Notes: a model not told the origin generated them from the sequence alone. A DNA stretch of 17,810 bases from UBA1189 sp045126595 (GCA_045126595.1 JBGVOS010000062.1:1-17810), one strand, 5' to 3'; counted from the stretch's first letter, positions 6,666 to 13,623 are shown. Numbers and translations: made by a program.

Positions 6666-7757
6666 CTATTTGTACAAACAGGAATTCATAAAGTTTTGTT
6701 CGGTAGTGATTGCCTGCAGCATCTGTTGGCGTGCAATGGGTGTAAGGTCGGTGGGGATAGTGTCTTCGGGTATGATGCGGAAGTCACCTGTGCGGCTCAG
6801 TGCGCTACGTTCGGTCCATACAAGGTGATGGTCAAAGCGTTTCAGTCGGGTCGTGGGGCCTATCTTCTCGATGGTGAGCTCTACGGCGAGGCCTACGGTG
6901 CCGTGGGCGATGCTCATGTTGGAGACGTAGTTGCCGAGTGAATATACCACGGCATGATGGGTAGGGTGGTCAGCGTAGGGAATCAGTTCGATGGGCTGCA
7001 CCACGTGGGGGTGGCTTCCGATGACGTGGTCTACGCCTTGGCTGATGAGCCAGCGGGCAAGGTCGCGCTGCTCGGCGGTGGGCTGCTGTTGATACTCGTT
7101 GCCCCAGTGCACGATGGCGATGAGGACATCGGCTCTCATTGTGCGTGCTGTGTGTATGTCGGCTGCCAGCTCTTCGCGATCGAGGCTGTTGACGATGTTG
7201 GGCGGGGTGGCGGTGATGCCGTTGGTGCCGTAGGTGGCACAGAGGAAGGCCAGTCGCAAACCGTTCTTCTCTACGATGAGGGGGTAGCGGATGGCACGGT
7301 CGTCGGTGTCACGGTAGGTGCCTACGGTGTGGAGGCCGGCAGAGTCGATGAGCGTCAGTGTACGTTCCAAACCGCGGCGGCGTCGGTCGAGGCTGTGGTT
7401 ATTGGCTGTAGCAAGGATGTCGAAGCCGGCATCCTTGATGGCATACAGGTATTCGTCGGGAGCGCTGAACTGGGGATAACCACGGTAGGGCTCGCCGCCT
7501 AACGTCACTTCGAGGTTGCCGATGGCAAGGTCGGCACGGCTGAGGCGTTCCTTGACCAAGGAGAAACAGTGGCTGTAGTCGTAGCTACCATCGGAGCGAA
7601 GGGCGGCATCAATCTGCGCCTGATGCTGCATGAGGTCACCCACGAAGAGGAGCGACACCTGCTGTCTCTGCCCATATGTAAAAGTAGATAAGAACCATAG
7701 AAGTATGGTACAGAGGAGTCGTATGTGGGGTGGTCTCTTTATGTCCTTTCTTGCCAC
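6666..7757 (-). CDS. CapA-family (PGA_cap) metallophosphatase-like protein
   Basis: Resembles the CapA/PgsA calcineurin-like metallophosphatase family, linked in Bacillus to poly-gamma-glutamate capsule. In most bacteria its role is unknown. Seen: FVGDLM (38-43), GNLEVTLGG, ATANNHSLD, AIVHWGNEY, GSHPHVVQP and YSLGNYVSN, the metal-ligand and signature blocks in family order. The frame is open to TTG 7811, but that start lies inside a hairpin. I chose GTG 7757, which has an A-rich upstream stretch and places a basic segment and hydrophobic core (IRLLCTILLWFLSTFTYG) at the N-terminus as a signal peptide or anchor. No ATG is available upstream of the conserved region. It lies downstream of gcvPB and has no glutamate-polymer genes near it. 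Confidence 0.8.
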   Translation of the reverse strand: MARKDIKRPPHIRLLCTILLWFLSTFTYGQRQQVSLLFVGDLMQHQAQIDAALRSDGSYDYSHCFSLVKERLSRADLAIGNLEVTLGGEPYRGYPQFSAPDEYLYAIKDAGFDILATANNHSLDRRRRGLERTLTLIDSAGLHTVGTYRDTDDRAIRYPLIVEKNGLRLAFLCATYGTNGITATPPNIVNSLDREELAADIHTARTMRADVLIAIVHWGNEYQQQPTAEQRDLARWLISQGVDHVIGSHPHVVQPIELIPYADHPTHHAVVYSLGNYVSNMSIAHGTVGLAVELTIEKIGPTTRLKRFDHHLVWTERSALSRTGDFRIIPEDTIPTDLTPIARQQMLQAITTEQNFMNSCLYK

Positions 7758-7790
7758 TGTAATTGTTTTTTTCGTTGGTTGCTTGATATG

Positions 7791-7818
7791 AAGGAGGTTG
7801 GCTTTCACCAACCTCCTT
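7791..7818 (-). terminator. Perfect hairpin after the gcv operon
   Basis: An 11-bp perfect stem (AAGGAGGTTGG at 7791-7801 with CCAACCTCCTT at 7808-7818) and a 6-nt loop lie 18 bp after the gcvPB stop. On the minus strand it lacks a T tract, so termination may be partial, with read-through into the capA-like gene. The AGGAGG in the stem is probably not a ribosome-binding site. Confidence 0.5.
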
Positions 7819-7836
7819 TTGCTGACCTATATCGTT

Positions 7837-9300
7837 TTATACTAAATCGCGATACTTGAGCAACGGATTTTTTGCTGCTGTAGTTTCGTCGAGTCGACGC
7901 ACAGGGGTGGTGTGCGGGGCGCTCTTCACCATGTCGGGGTCGCTGATGGCCTCTTCGGCTACGCGGTGCATGATGCCGATGAAGTCGTCGAGCGTTTCTT
8001 TCGATTCGGTCTCCGTAGGCTCTATCATGATGCTCTGGTGGAAGAGCAGCGGGAAATAGATGGTAGGAGCGTGGTAACCGTAGTCGAGCAGGCGCTTGGC
8101 AATGTCGAGCGTGGTGACGCCAGTACTCTTGTCGGCCAATCCGTCGAAGACAAATTCGTGCTTGCACACCGTGTCGACGGGTAGGTAGTAGGCATCGCGC
8201 AGGCTTTCCTTCACGTAGTTGGCATTGAGCGTGGCGATGGGGCCTACGTGCTTGATGTCGCGACCGAGGCTCAAGATGTAAGTGTAGGCTTTCATCACTA
8301 CACCGAAGTTGCCCATGAAGGCAGCTACACGGCCGCAACCTGATTCTGAATTTTGAATTCTGAATTCTCCGTTCTCTCCCTTTACCACACGTGGATTGGG
8401 CAAGCAGTCGACGAGGTGTGCTGCGACACCTACAGGACCACTACCGGGACCACCGCCTCCGTGGGGTGTAGAGAAGGTCTTGTGAAGGTTGATGTGCATG
8501 ATGTCGAAGCCCATATCGCCGGGGCGTGAGGCACCGAGCATGGGGTTGAGGTTGGCCCCGTCGTAATAGAGCAATCCACCGGCTTCGTGTACGAGACGGG
8601 CAATCTCTACCACCTCCTTCTCATAGATGCCGAGGGTGTTGGGGTTGGTCATCATGATGCCGGCAATGGTGTCGTCGAGCAGGGCCTTGAGGTCATTGGT
8701 GTCGACGGTACCGTCGGCAGTCGATTTTACCTCAACAATCTCAAGTCCGCAGACTGCTGCACTGGCAGGATTGGTGCCGTGGGCACTGTCGGGTACGATG
8801 ACGCGAGTGCGCTTGGTGTCACCGCGCAAGAGGTGGTATTGGCGCATCACCATGAGGCCCGTGAGCTCACCGTGTGCTCCGGCAAAGGGTGTCAATGTGA
8901 AATCGGCCAAGCCAGTGAGCTCGCTCAGTGCACGTGCCGTGTGGTAGTATACGGCCAATGCTCCCTGTACACTCTCTTCGTTCTGCAAGGGGTGCAGACC
9001 ACAGAAGGCGGGGTGGTGGGCTATCTCTTCATTGATCTTGGGGTTGTACTTCATGGTGCAGCTTCCCAGGGGGTAGAATCCCGTCTCTACACCGAAGTTC
9101 TTGTTCGATACGTTGGTGTAGTGACGCACCACATCAAGCTCGCTCACTTCGGGGAGTTCGGCAGGAGTTTCGCGAAGCAGGGCTTTGGGAATTGAAAGTT
9201 CTCCATCCGCCTTGTTCGTTGACCATTCATTCTTGGGGAGGCTGTAGCCTACGCGACCGGGGCGTGAAATCTCGAATATCAGTTTGTCATAGTACTTCAT
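7837..9300 (-). CDS. gcvPB: Glycine dehydrogenase (decarboxylating) subunit 2
   Basis: PLP-dependent C-terminal half of the glycine cleavage P protein. With GcvPA it decarboxylates glycine and passes the aminomethyl group to lipoyl-GcvH. The 487-residue length is normal for the split form. Seen: GSCTMKYNPKIN (79-90), PFAGAHGELTGL (138-149), DSAHGTNPAS (171-180), YYDGANLNPM (245-254) and the PLP-lysine motif HINLHKTFSTPHGGGGPG (269-286; Lys274). The C-terminal domain ends in IEPTETESKETLDDF and its tail. The ATG overlaps the gcvPA stop by 4 bp (ATGA), so the subunits are translationally coupled. Residues about 311-321 (GEFRIQNSESG) come from a GAATTCA-type repeat and look foreign to the family. 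Confidence 0.95.
   Translation of the reverse strand: MKYYDKLIFEISRPGRVGYSLPKNEWSTNKADGELSIPKALLRETPAELPEVSELDVVRHYTNVSNKNFGVETGFYPLGSCTMKYNPKINEEIAHHPAFCGLHPLQNEESVQGALAVYYHTARALSELTGLADFTLTPFAGAHGELTGLMVMRQYHLLRGDTKRTRVIVPDSAHGTNPASAAVCGLEIVEVKSTADGTVDTNDLKALLDDTIAGIMMTNPNTLGIYEKEVVEIARLVHEAGGLLYYDGANLNPMLGASRPGDMGFDIMHINLHKTFSTPHGGGGPGSGPVGVAAHLVDCLPNPRVVKGENGEFRIQNSESGCGRVAAFMGNFGVVMKAYTYILSLGRDIKHVGPIATLNANYVKESLRDAYYLPVDTVCKHEFVFDGLADKSTGVTTLDIAKRLLDYGYHAPTIYFPLLFHQSIMIEPTETESKETLDDFIGIMHRVAEEAISDPDMVKSAPHTTPVRRLDETTAAKNPLLKYRDLV
8342..8368 (-). repeat. GAATTCA-type tandem repeat in frame inside gcvPB
   Basis: The minus strand carries GAATTCAGAATTCAAAATTC and then AGAATC, near-tandem copies of a 7-bp unit. 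It is translated as EFRIQNSES between the conserved blocks PNPRVVKG and GRVAAFMGNFG. Such AT-rich runs are usually intergenic in Bacteroidota. Confidence 0.65.
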
Positions 9301-10643
9301 AGCTTGGCCTCCTTTATTAATGTGATGAGTGAATCAATCTGTTCCTTGGTGCGCTTCTCGGTGGCGCAGAAGAGGATGCAGTCATCCATACCCTTGCGAT
9401 AGTCACCCAAAGCGATACCGGCCATGTAGCCTTGTTCGGCAAGATGGGCCTGCAGGGTCTTGACGGGTAGGGTAGTGCGCAGGGCAAACTCCTTCAAGAA
9501 GGGAGCATCGGGGAAGGCGGGAGTAAACAGACCGGTCTTCACCAGCTCGTCGTGTAGATAGTGGGCAGCGCCGTAGCTCTGCTCGTTCACCTCACGCAGT
9601 CCCTGTTTACCCATCAGGGCAAGGTAGATGGTGATGTGTAGTGCCATGAGCGATTGGTTGGAGCAGATGTTGCTGTTGGCCTTTTCGCGGCGGATGTGCT
9701 GCTCGCGCGCTTGCAGGGTGAGTACGAAGGCACGCTTGCCGTCTACATCTTTTGTTGCACCTACGATACGGCCTGGGAGCTTGCGCACCAGTTCCTTCTT
9801 GCAGGCGAGGAAGCCTACGTAGGGACCTCCGAAACTCAGAGGAATACCAAGAGGCTGTCCATCACCACAAGCAATATCGGCACCCCACGCGGCCGGTGTC
9901 TTAAGCACGGCAAGTGCCGAGGGGTCACATTGCATGATGAAGAGGGCCTTGGCTGCATGGATGTCTTCGGCAAAGCCGGTGTAGTCCTCAATGATGCCAT
10001 AGTGGTTGGGCGAGGCTACGAGCACGCCTGCCACATCGCCCTCGGCAAGCATAGCCTGCATGGCCGTGCGGTCGGTGTGGCCGCAACATTCGGGGATGAG
10101 GTCTACCTTTATACCTTTATATTTGGCATAGGTGTCGATGATGGTTACTATGGTAGGGTTCAGCGTGGCCGACACGAGTACGCGGTTTTTCTTCTTGGCC
10201 TGTGCTACCGCCATGAAGATTGCCTCTACGGCTGCTGTGGCGCCGTCATACATGGAGGCGTTGGTGCAGTCCATGCCCGTGAGTTCGCAGATATGGCTCT
10301 GATACTCGAAGATATACTGCAGTGTTCCTTGCGATATCTCGGGTTGGTAGGGCGTGTAGGCAGTGAGGAACTCGCTACGTGAGGTGATGGCATCGATGGC
10401 TGAGGGAGTGTAGTGGTCGTATGCACCGACACCGGCAAAAATGATTTGTTGCTTGTTCTGTGCGCCCAGGGCATTGAAGTGAGCGCGTATCTCCTCCTCG
10501 GACATGGCTTCGGGGAGGTTGTACTCTCGCTTGAAGCGCACGCTGGCAGGGATGTCGGCAAAGAGGTCGTCGAGTGTGTTGACACCAATCTTGTCGAGCA
10601 TCTGACGGATGTCGTCAGGCGTGTGGGGAATGTATTTGTTCAT
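9297..10643 (-). CDS. gcvPA: Glycine dehydrogenase (decarboxylating) subunit 1
   Basis: N-terminal half of the P protein, partner of GcvPB in the glycine cleavage system. The start is set at ATG 10643 (MNKYIPHTPDDIRQML), the family's usual N-terminus, giving 448 residues. The frame stays open further upstream, but that part runs into a dispersed repeat and has no family similarity. Seen: FAGVGAYDHYTPSAID, FLTAYTPYQPEISQGTLQ, CELTGMDCTNASMYDGATA, CGDGQPLGIPLSFGGPYVGF and REQHIRREKANSNICSNQSL, all conserved GcvPA blocks. It is separated from gcvH by 233 bp holding a palindromic repeat and a hairpin, and overlaps gcvPB by 4 bp. Confidence 0.95.
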   Translation of the reverse strand: MNKYIPHTPDDIRQMLDKIGVNTLDDLFADIPASVRFKREYNLPEAMSEEEIRAHFNALGAQNKQQIIFAGVGAYDHYTPSAIDAITSRSEFLTAYTPYQPEISQGTLQYIFEYQSHICELTGMDCTNASMYDGATAAVEAIFMAVAQAKKKNRVLVSATLNPTIVTIIDTYAKYKGIKVDLIPECCGHTDRTAMQAMLAEGDVAGVLVASPNHYGIIEDYTGFAEDIHAAKALFIMQCDPSALAVLKTPAAWGADIACGDGQPLGIPLSFGGPYVGFLACKKELVRKLPGRIVGATKDVDGKRAFVLTLQAREQHIRREKANSNICSNQSLMALHITIYLALMGKQGLREVNEQSYGAAHYLHDELVKTGLFTPAFPDAPFLKEFALRTTLPVKTLQAHLAEQGYMAGIALGDYRKGMDDCILFCATEKRTKEQIDSLITLIKEAKL

Positions 10644-10705
10644 GGTAGATGTTTTAGAGAAGTCTTTGACGAAGACTAAACTACAGCTGTGCTGTTTTCG
10701 TTTTC

Positions 10706-10808
10706 GTGTCATTCTGATAAAGCGAAGCGGAGGAAGAATCTCGCAATGTCTCACGAGAATATCTTGCATAATCCTAACGCGAGATCCTTCGCTGTGCTCA
10801 GGATGACA
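10706..10808. repeat. Dispersed palindromic element (GTCATCCTGAG family), gcvH-gcvPA gap
   Basis: The left arm begins GTGTCATTCTGATAAAGCGA and runs to GAATCTCGC (to 10744). The right arm runs from GCGAGATCCTTCGCTGTGCT (10779) to AGGATGACA (to 10807). They are imperfect inverted copies, so the unit resembles a small non-coding palindromic element of about 100 bp. A related unit lies at 14411-14506. It lies inside the gcv operon, in the leader of gcvPA. Confidence 0.75.
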
Positions 10809-10836
10809 TTCTGGATGAAAAGTTTTTCGTTGTCGA

Positions 10837-10872
10837 TTAAGGGGTTCAGGAACTTACTCCTGAACTCCTTAA
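10837..10872 (-). terminator. Hairpin downstream of gcvH
   Basis: A 15-bp stem (10837-10851 with 10858-10872, one G-U pair) and 6-nt loop begin 4 bp past the gcvH stop. On the minus strand only a short weak T stretch follows, so it may be an attenuator or an RNA-stabilising 3' hairpin between gcvH and gcvPA rather than a full terminator. Confidence 0.5.
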
Positions 10873-10876
10873 GTGT

Positions 10877-11254
10877 TTACTCACAAATCTTCTCGTAGGC
10901 GGCAGCGTCGAGCAGGCTGTCGAGTTCTGAGGGATCAGAGAGTTCGACCTTGATGATCCAGTTTTCGTATGCATCCTGGTTGATGAGCTCGGGAGCAGAC
11001 TCCAGTTCGCTGTTGATTTCGATAATGGTACCGCTCACGGGTGAGTAGAGGTCACTGGCGGCCTTTACGCTTTCCACGGCGCCAAACTCTTCGCCCTTGC
11101 TGATCTCGTCACCCTCTGAGGGGAGATCTACATATACGATATCGCCCAACGAGTGCTGTGCATAGTCACTGATACCGATGATACCGATGTTACCTTCTAC
11201 TTTGACCCATTCGTGTGAGTCGGCATACTTAATGCCTTCAATTACTTTACTCAT
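10877..11254 (-). CDS. gcvH: Glycine cleavage system H protein
   Basis: Lipoyl carrier that shuttles the aminomethyl intermediate between the P, T and L proteins. The 125-residue product shows HEWVKVEGNIGIIGISDYAQ (14-33), LGDIVYVDLP, and the lipoylation motif ESVKAASD, with Lys64 as the attachment site. SPVSG (72-76) and the acidic C-terminal helix follow. The length and all conserved turns are normal. It lies between gcvT, 147 bp upstream across an inverted repeat pair, and gcvPA. Confidence 0.97.
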   Translation of the reverse strand: MSKVIEGIKYADSHEWVKVEGNIGIIGISDYAQHSLGDIVYVDLPSEGDEISKGEEFGAVESVKAASDLYSPVSGTIIEINSELESAPELINQDAYENWIIKVELSDPSELDSLLDAAAYEKICE

Positions 11255-11270
11255 AAAATTAAAAAATTAG

Positions 11271-11395
11271 AGGCCTCCCCAAACCCCTCCCGAAGAGGGG
11301 CTTTCCGTCATCGCGGAAGGGTTTGTAAGGATTTGTTAGTATTGTTTTTCTCTTTATCCTGTAAGCTCCCCCTTCGGGGGGAGTTGAGGGGGCTT
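11271..11395. repeat. Inverted pair of GC-rich palindromic repeats, gcvT-gcvH gap
   Basis: Two 33-bp copies face each other. One, at 11271-11303, has a CCCCTC/GAGGGG hairpin. The other, at 11363-11395, has CTCCCCC/GGGGGAG around a TTCG loop. The reverse complement of one aligns with the other along its whole length, so the RNA could form local hairpins or one long stem enclosing about 60 nt. The repeats lie within the operon, between gcvT and gcvH. A relative occurs inside proC at 13137-13176. Confidence 0.8.
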
Positions 11396-11401
11396 CCCCT
11401 C

Positions 11402-12496
11402 TTACTTCTTATAATTCTTCTGATAAAACTTCTTTTTCACCACCTTGCCCGCGAAGGTCTTCTTGCGTATGCGCACCTCGACGGGAGTCTCCAGTGCACT
11501 GTAGCGAGCGTCGATGAGTGCCATGCACACGCTCTTGTCCACCGAGAGGCAGTGGTAGCCCGTGGTCACGGTACCAATCTCTTCGCCCTCCACCTCGATG
11601 GGGTATCCCGCACGAGGTATGGCGCGGTCGAGGAGCTCGATGCCCACGATCTTCTTCTTCAGCCCGAGAGCCTTCTGCTCGGCGAGCGCCTGCTTGCCGA
11701 TGAACTCCTCCTTGTCGAGCTTCACGAAGATGCCCAGTCCGGCTTCAAGCGGCGTAATGTCGTCGCTCAACTCGTGTCCGTAGAGGGGCAATGCCACCTC
11801 GAAGCGTAAGGTGTCGCGGCAACCAAGTCCGCAAGGCAGTGCTTCACCTGAGGCGATGAGTGTGTCCCACACCTTATTGATATAGGTGTGCGAGCCGTAT
11901 ATCTCGAATCCGTCTTCGCCCGTGTAGCCTGTGCGGCTGACGATGATGGTCTCGCCTTCCACGTCAATCTCCTTGAAGGTGTAGAAGGCAAGGTCGCTCA
12001 CGGCGAGGCTCAATAGTCGCTCCACGATCTCCTCGCTCTTGGGGCCTTGCACGGCCACCTGTCCGTAGTGGTCCGATTGGTTGTCGATGACTACGTCGTA
12101 GCCCTTGCTCTGCTCCACGATCCAGGTGTGGTCCTTGTCGATGTTCGATGCGTTTACCACGAGCAGATACTTATCCTCCCCCATGGCATATACGAGCAGG
12201 TCATCCACGCTGCCGCCGTGGGGGTAGCACATGATGCCGTAGTAGATTTTGCCGTAGGGGGCACCGGTGATGTCGTTGGTGAAAATGTGGTTGACAAACT
12301 TCTCTGCATCGGGGCCGCTGACGAAGATTTCGCCCATGTGCGACACGTCGAACACGCCACACGCCTCGCGCACAGCCGTGTGCTCCTCTTTGATGCTCGA
12401 ATATTCGATAGGCATGTCAAATCCGCCAAAAGGGCTCATCTTGGCCCCGAGGGCCGTGTGCTTGCCGTGCAAGCAAGTCAGTTTCAGTTCTTCCAT
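11402..12496 (-). CDS. gcvT: Glycine cleavage system T protein (aminomethyltransferase)
   Basis: Transfers the methylene group from aminomethyl-GcvH to tetrahydrofolate and releases ammonia. The start is ATG 12496 (MEELKLTCLHGKHTALGAKM), giving 364 residues, the family norm. The frame also opens at TTG 12523, but that overlaps the -7 box. Seen: FGGFDMPIEYSSIKEEH (about 23-39), GVFDVSHMGE (47-56), YGIMCYPHGGSVDDLLVY (86-103, with the catalytic Asp in VDDL), SRTGYTGEDGFEIY, GLGCRDTLRFE and LPLYGHELS. The C-terminal barrel has IGTVTTGYHCLSVDKSVCMA. It is the first gene of the gcv operon. I see no glycine riboswitch in its very short leader. Confidence 0.96.
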   Translation of the reverse strand: MEELKLTCLHGKHTALGAKMSPFGGFDMPIEYSSIKEEHTAVREACGVFDVSHMGEIFVSGPDAEKFVNHIFTNDITGAPYGKIYYGIMCYPHGGSVDDLLVYAMGEDKYLLVVNASNIDKDHTWIVEQSKGYDVVIDNQSDHYGQVAVQGPKSEEIVERLLSLAVSDLAFYTFKEIDVEGETIIVSRTGYTGEDGFEIYGSHTYINKVWDTLIASGEALPCGLGCRDTLRFEVALPLYGHELSDDITPLEAGLGIFVKLDKEEFIGKQALAEQKALGLKKKIVGIELLDRAIPRAGYPIEVEGEEIGTVTTGYHCLSVDKSVCMALIDARYSALETPVEVRIRKKTFAGKVVKKKFYQKNYKK

Positions 12497-12517
12497 GGTG
12501 TTTTCAGGTATATTGCT

Positions 12518-12552
12518 TTGCAAATTTAGTGCAAGGCGAGCGAAAATGCAAG
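12518..12552 (-). promoter_or_regulatory. gcv operon promoter
   Basis: The minus strand has TAAATTTG at 12521-12528, an exact TAnnTTTG box, with a TTG-containing -33 candidate at 12549-12552 and a 20-nt spacer. Transcription would start near 12514, leaving a leader of about 18 nt before the gcvT ATG. The -7 box lies inside TTGCACTAAATTTGCAA (12518-12534), an inverted repeat matching that before the LysM gene in 15 of 17 positions. Confidence 0.75.
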
Positions 12553-12573
12553 TAAACTTAACTAAATGTTTTC

Positions 12574-12801
12574 TTACTTTGTACTTCGGTACAGATAAAG
12601 CAAGTTTATCTATATGCCCATTTTTCTTTTGTTGTTGTTTTCATCCTTTCTCTCATTTCGAGTGTAGGGTGTCGGCGTTTGTGCTCACGTTTCGTGTCCT
12701 ATTCTCTTTTCTTGGTCATCACTGATGCCAATAGCATGTTTTCTCCTTGTTTCTTGTGGGTATACGAATTTTTTTATAACTTGCCGCGGTTTTTAGATTT
12801 G
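12574..12801 (+). promoter_or_regulatory. Candidate promoters of the pro operon in the gcvT-proC divergent region
   Basis: The 311-bp gap (12497-12807) contains two plus-strand candidates. TTACTTTG at 12574-12581 is one base off TAnnTTTG and is followed by a TGTAC-TTCG-GTACA hairpin (12580-12593). TAGATTTG at 12794-12801 is an exact box only six bases before the proC ATG, so a transcript from it would be nearly leaderless. The stretch 12600-12790 is T-rich, and I find no gene or riboswitch in it. Confidence 0.45.
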
Positions 12802-12807
12802 ACAGGT

Positions 12808-13623
12808 ATGACTATAGCAATCATAGGCACAGGAAATATGGGAGGAGCTATCCTCCGCGGACTGATAAAGTCGGGCACGTGCCGCCCCGAAGATATAATA
12901 TGTACGGCGAAGTCGGAAGCTACCTTAAATAAAATACGTGAGTATGACGTGCGTATCCGTGTCAGCGGCAGCAATGCCGCAGCTGCGGCGGAGGCCGACA
13001 TCATCATATTAGCCGTGAAACCCTGGCTCGTGGAGGAGGTGATGGAGGAGATACGCCCCAGCCTCGACCTCGGAAGGCAGATGATTGTATCCGTAGCAGC
13101 AGGTATCACTTTGGGACAGTTGGCCGAGATGTTTGTAGCCCCCTCTCCTTGTGAGAGGGATGGGGAGAGGCCTCCCATTGTCATCTTCCGCGTCATCCCC
13201 AATACTGCTGTGGAATCCTTGTGTGGCGTCACTTTCATCGCCCAACATGGGGCTACTGAGGAGCAGACCGAGCTGGTGAAGCGCCTGTTCTCGGCCTTGG
13301 GATATGCCCTTGTCGTAGACGAAAAACTGATTCCTGCCGGCACGGCACTGGCCTCGTGTGGCATCGCCTTTGCCATGCGCTACATCCGTGCAGCCATGGA
13401 GGGTGGGGTGGAACTGGGCTTCCGTCCCGAAGAGGCGGCACGCATCGTGGAGCACACGGTGAAGGGAGCGGCCACACTGCTGCTCGAGAGTGGTGCTCAC
13501 CCCGAAGCGGAGATTGACAAGGTGACCACGGCCGGTGGCATCACCATCAAGGGACTCAATGCGATGGAAAAGGCGGGCTTCACGGCTGCCGTGATTGACG
13601 GACTCAAAGCAACGAACGCATGA
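12808..13623 (+). CDS. proC: Pyrroline-5-carboxylate reductase
   Basis: Reduces 1-pyrroline-5-carboxylate to L-proline with NAD(P)H, the last proline step. The start is ATG 12808 (MTIAIIGTGNMGGAILRGL), which puts the Rossmann motif GTGNMG at residues 7-12. The upstream frame extension has no similarity to the family. The length is 271 residues. Seen: ADIIILAVKPW (63-73), SVAAGITLGQL (95-105), FRVIPNTA (127-134) and the signature DKVTTAGGITIKGL (237-250). Residues 111-123 (APSPCERDGERPP) are an unusual insertion between the LAEMF and IVIFRVIPN blocks, coded by a palindromic repeat. The stop overlaps the proB start (ATGA). Confidence 0.95.
   Translation: MTIAIIGTGNMGGAILRGLIKSGTCRPEDIICTAKSEATLNKIREYDVRIRVSGSNAAAAAEADIIILAVKPWLVEEVMEEIRPSLDLGRQMIVSVAAGITLGQLAEMFVAPSPCERDGERPPIVIFRVIPNTAVESLCGVTFIAQHGATEEQTELVKRLFSALGYALVVDEKLIPAGTALASCGIAFAMRYIRAAMEGGVELGFRPEEAARIVEHTVKGAATLLLESGAHPEAEIDKVTTAGGITIKGLNAMEKAGFTAAVIDGLKATNA
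13137..13176 (+). repeat. GC-rich palindromic repeat inserted in frame in proC
   Basis: CCCTCTC (13141-13147) and GAGAGGG (13153-13159) form a hairpin followed by GATGGGGAGAGGCCTCCC. The segment aligns with the reverse complement of the intergenic repeat at 11271-11303 (shared elements: GCCCC(C)TCT, a GAGGG-type right arm, GGGGAG(A)GGCCT). It encodes 13 residues, so the reading frame is kept. Confidence 0.75.

Noticed and set aside
7808..7818. AGGAGG on the minus strand as a strong ribosome-binding site for the CapA-like gene
   Set aside because: It is one arm of a perfect hairpin, lies only 2-3 bases from the nearest start codons, and Bacteroidota rarely use such sites.
7805..8338. 177-residue minus-strand reading frame
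   Set aside because: Arg/His-rich shadow of gcvPB in another frame, with no domain-like pattern. gcvPB itself is beyond doubt.
10644..10769. N-terminal extension of GcvPA
   Set aside because: The extra 42 residues come from the flanking dispersed repeat and have no family similarity. The ATG at 10643 gives the standard N-terminus.
12497..12560. Glycine riboswitch upstream of gcvT
   Set aside because: The apparent promoter leaves a leader of only about 18 nt before the gcvT start, and no riboswitch-like structure is visible.
12679..12807. 43-residue N-terminal extension of ProC
   Set aside because: It would push the Rossmann GxGxxG motif to residue 50, whereas the family has it at the very N-terminus.
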